A stretch of DNA of 61,138 nucleotides, from NCBI GenBank assembly GCA_030537635.1, contig JAUNVM010000001.1:106109-167246 (forward strand). Direction: 5' to 3'. Positions 59,632 to 61,138 of this stretch are shown here, piece by piece; within the stretch, counting starts at the first letter, position 1, and each line of letters opens with the position of its first letter. The stretch is from Flaviflexus sp. Its GTDB lineage: Bacteria > Actinomycetota > Actinomycetes > Actinomycetales > Actinomycetaceae. A program made the translations under genes and the position numbers. Below the pieces are notes generated by a model. That model was not told where the DNA came from and made no database searches. It saw nothing but the letters and a program-made list of their open reading frames with translations.

Positions 59632-60951
59632 CTAGGCGTGGGTGCGCTCCGCCCGGCCGGTGAGTTTGGCGGGGGAGCGGCGCAGGTCAAGGGTGAGGCC
59701 GATGGTGAGGGCGAGGAGTGCGGGGGCGGCCCAGGGCAGGTGGACGGCGCCCAAGGGAAGCGGGTCCAGCACGTGATCCAGTGCGTCCGCGCGTCCCGTC
59801 GAGCGCAGCGCCTCGAGGAGCCCAAACACTGCCGCAGTCCAGCAGGTGAGGCGGTAGGACCACCACAACCTTCCCCTCAAGCCCAGCCCGAGGAGGGAAA
59901 CGAGGATGAGGCAGATGGCGACGGGGTAGATGAGCTGGTTGACCGGAGCCACGACGGCGAGGATGGCATCGAGGCCGAGATTGGCCAGCAGGAAGGCGAT
60001 GCAGACGTGGCTGATCATCATGGGTACCCGGCCTACCTGCGGAAGCAGGGTGCGGAAATACTGGGTGGAGGCCCCGGTGAGGCCGACTGCGGTGGTAAGA
60101 CAGGCAAGCAGAACGATGATGCCGAAGATGAGCTGCCCGGCCCTGCCAAAGACGAGCTCGGAGGCGTGGGCGAGGGCTTCGGCGCCATTGGTCATGCCGC
60201 CTCCGCCCAGGCGGGCGCCGACGGCGGCGAGGCCGAGATAGACGGCGGTGAGAGCGATTCCGGCGATGATGCCGGCGAGGGCGGTGCCGGTGAAGAGGCT
60301 GCGGCCGGTGAGGCCGCGGCGGCGCAGCGAGGAGATGATGACAATGCCGAAGACGAGGGAGGCAATCGCATCCATCGTGAAGTAGCCGTTGATGAGGCCC
60401 GCGGCCAGCGGCTCGCCAGCATAGTCACCCGCCGCAGGGCCCCGCTCAATTGGCAGAGTGATGATTGCGGCGAGGATGAGGGCGAAGAGGAAGGCGAGCA
60501 GAACCGGGGTGAGTAAGCCGCCAATCCGGTCGAGCAGGCCCTTGGGGTTGATGGCCAGGAGATAGGTGACGAGGAAGAACACTGCGAGGAAGGCTGCCTG
60601 CCCGGCCCACCCGCTATCGAAGCTCGGCGCCACCACCATCTCGTAAGCGACGCTCGCCACCCGGGGAATCGCGTAGGCAACGCCGGTGGACAGGAAGATG
60701 ATGATGGTGAAGACGACACCGGGCCGGTGGCCGATCCGGTCCGCGATCTGCTCCACGCCCTCGGGGGCGGTGGCCGCAGCCACCATACCGAGCACCGGGA
60801 GGATTACACCGGTGATGATGAATCCCGTGATTGCCGGGGTGAGTGAACCCCCTGCCTCGATGCCGATCATGACGGGGAAGATGAGGTTCCCCGCCCCGAA
60901 ATACATAGCGAATAATGCCAGCCCGGTGACTAGCAGCGTGCGGGCGTTCAT
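59632..60951 (-). CDS. brnQ: Branched-chain amino acid transporter (BrnQ/LIVCS family)
   Basis: A 439-residue membrane protein with about twelve hydrophobic helices. The N terminus GLALFAMYFGAGNLIFPVMI is the signature of cation-coupled Leu/Ile/Val carriers; VAYAIPRVASVAYE, NGYFTMDAIASLVFG and TTAVGLTGASTQYF are further family features. The ATG at 60951 has GGGAGAG upstream; the longer open frame upstream reads through the terminator of the previous gene and is rejected. Transport is probably sodium- or proton-driven symport; the ion cannot be told. Confidence 0.92.
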   Translation of the reverse strand: MNARTLLVTGLALFAMYFGAGNLIFPVMIGIEAGGSLTPAITGFIITGVILPVLGMVAAATAPEGVEQIADRIGHRPGVVFTIIIFLSTGVAYAIPRVASVAYEMVVAPSFDSGWAGQAAFLAVFFLVTYLLAINPKGLLDRIGGLLTPVLLAFLFALILAAIITLPIERGPAAGDYAGEPLAAGLINGYFTMDAIASLVFGIVIISSLRRRGLTGRSLFTGTALAGIIAGIALTAVYLGLAAVGARLGGGGMTNGAEALAHASELVFGRAGQLIFGIIVLLACLTTAVGLTGASTQYFRTLLPQVGRVPMMISHVCIAFLLANLGLDAILAVVAPVNQLIYPVAICLILVSLLGLGLRGRLWWSYRLTCWTAAVFGLLEALRSTGRADALDHVLDPLPLGAVHLPWAAPALLALTIGLTLDLRRSPAKLTGRAERTHA

Positions 60952-60983
60952 GACTCTCCCTCGGTAACGAAGCCAACCTAGCA

Positions 60984-61013
60984 AAGCCGCCCCGTGCGCG
61001 TATGGGGCGGCTT
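60984..61013 (-). terminator. Terminator of the gene at the window edge
   Basis: A perfect 10-bp stem AAGCCGCCCC/GGGGCGGCTT with a ten-base loop, between the end of the partial minus-strand gene and brnQ. Confidence 0.7.
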
Positions 61014-61024
61014 GACCAGCGGAA

Positions 61025-61138
61025 TTAACGCGAGGCGGCAGGTTCTGGCTCGGTCCGTTCGGCCAGCTGCTCGCCGGGATCGGTGCCGCGCGGGGAGGAC
61101 GGCCCGGCGGGCGCATTTTCCCCGCCTGGCGCCCCCTC
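61025..61138 (-). CDS. 3' end of an unidentified gene (partial)
   Basis: On the minus strand a frame open from the window edge runs 37 codons to TAA at 61025-61027. The sequence is an acidic, Pro/Gly-rich tail (ending ERTEPEPAASR) typical of disordered actinobacterial C termini, and a terminator hairpin follows 11 bases later. Too short to identify. Confidence 0.55.
   Translation of the reverse strand, partial: EGAPGGENAPAGPSSPRGTDPGEQLAERTEPEPAASR

Noticed and set aside
60952..61116. Upstream extension of brnQ by 55 codons
   Set aside because: It reads through a perfect terminator hairpin and has no hydrophobic character. ATG 60951 has a good ribosome-binding site and begins the family signature.

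Overview
The window is 61 kb of GC-rich actinobacterial chromosome. Gene order points to the order Actinomycetales, most like Actinomyces and relatives; that placement is inference. The run argS-lysA-hom-thrC-thrB-rho-rpmE-prfA-prmC-tsaC-wecA-atpI-atpBEFHAGDC-DUF2550-nucS matches the core order of Mycobacterium tuberculosis, and nudC-uvrD2 with DUF2342, PDZ/S16 protease and UPF0182 genes is a second syntenic block. NucS in place of MutS/MutL, the GlgE pathway and LPXTG anchoring also fit Actinobacteria.

Layout: (1) 1-1.2 kb: the end of a repeat-bearing LPXTG surface protein and a related small membrane-anchored protein. (2) 1.3-21.9 kb: tRNA-Arg, argS, lysine/threonine biosynthesis, rho, ribosome/translation genes, a polyprenyl-phosphate sugar transferase and the complete F1Fo ATP synthase operon. 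(3) 21.9-23.9 kb: nucS, a zinc-ribbon protein and an alpha/beta hydrolase. (4) 24-29.4 kb: a DivIVA-like coiled-coil gene divergent from an operon of a repeat-containing acidic membrane protein, a lipoprotein and a thioredoxin-TPR protein. I do not recognise this as a described system and consider it the best novelty candidate. (5) 29.5-44 kb: alpha-glucan/trehalose metabolism on the minus strand (glgE, treS, a maltokinase-GlgB fusion, a LacI regulator; glgX apart), trpS, and three small lipoprotein genes, one broken by two frameshifts. (6) 44-49 kb: etfBA, a cysteine desulfurase feeding MnmA, and nudC. (7) 49-61 kb: uvrD2, an orphan E1-like protein resembling RiPP cyclodehydratase partners, a DUF2342 metalloprotease, a PDZ/S16 protease, PPA1309, UPF0182, initiator tRNA, BrnQ and the 3' end of one more gene.

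Functional links: PrmC methylates PrfA; the desulfurase supplies sulfur to MnmA; GlgE, TreS, maltokinase and GlgB form the trehalose-maltose-1-phosphate-glucan route with GlgX as debrancher. Several genes (argS, nucS, the hydrolase, glgE, the E1-like gene) have a TAGRCT/TAGCCT -10 box six or seven bases before the start codon and no usable Shine-Dalgarno, suggesting leaderless mRNAs. No CRISPR array, insertion sequence or prophage was seen.
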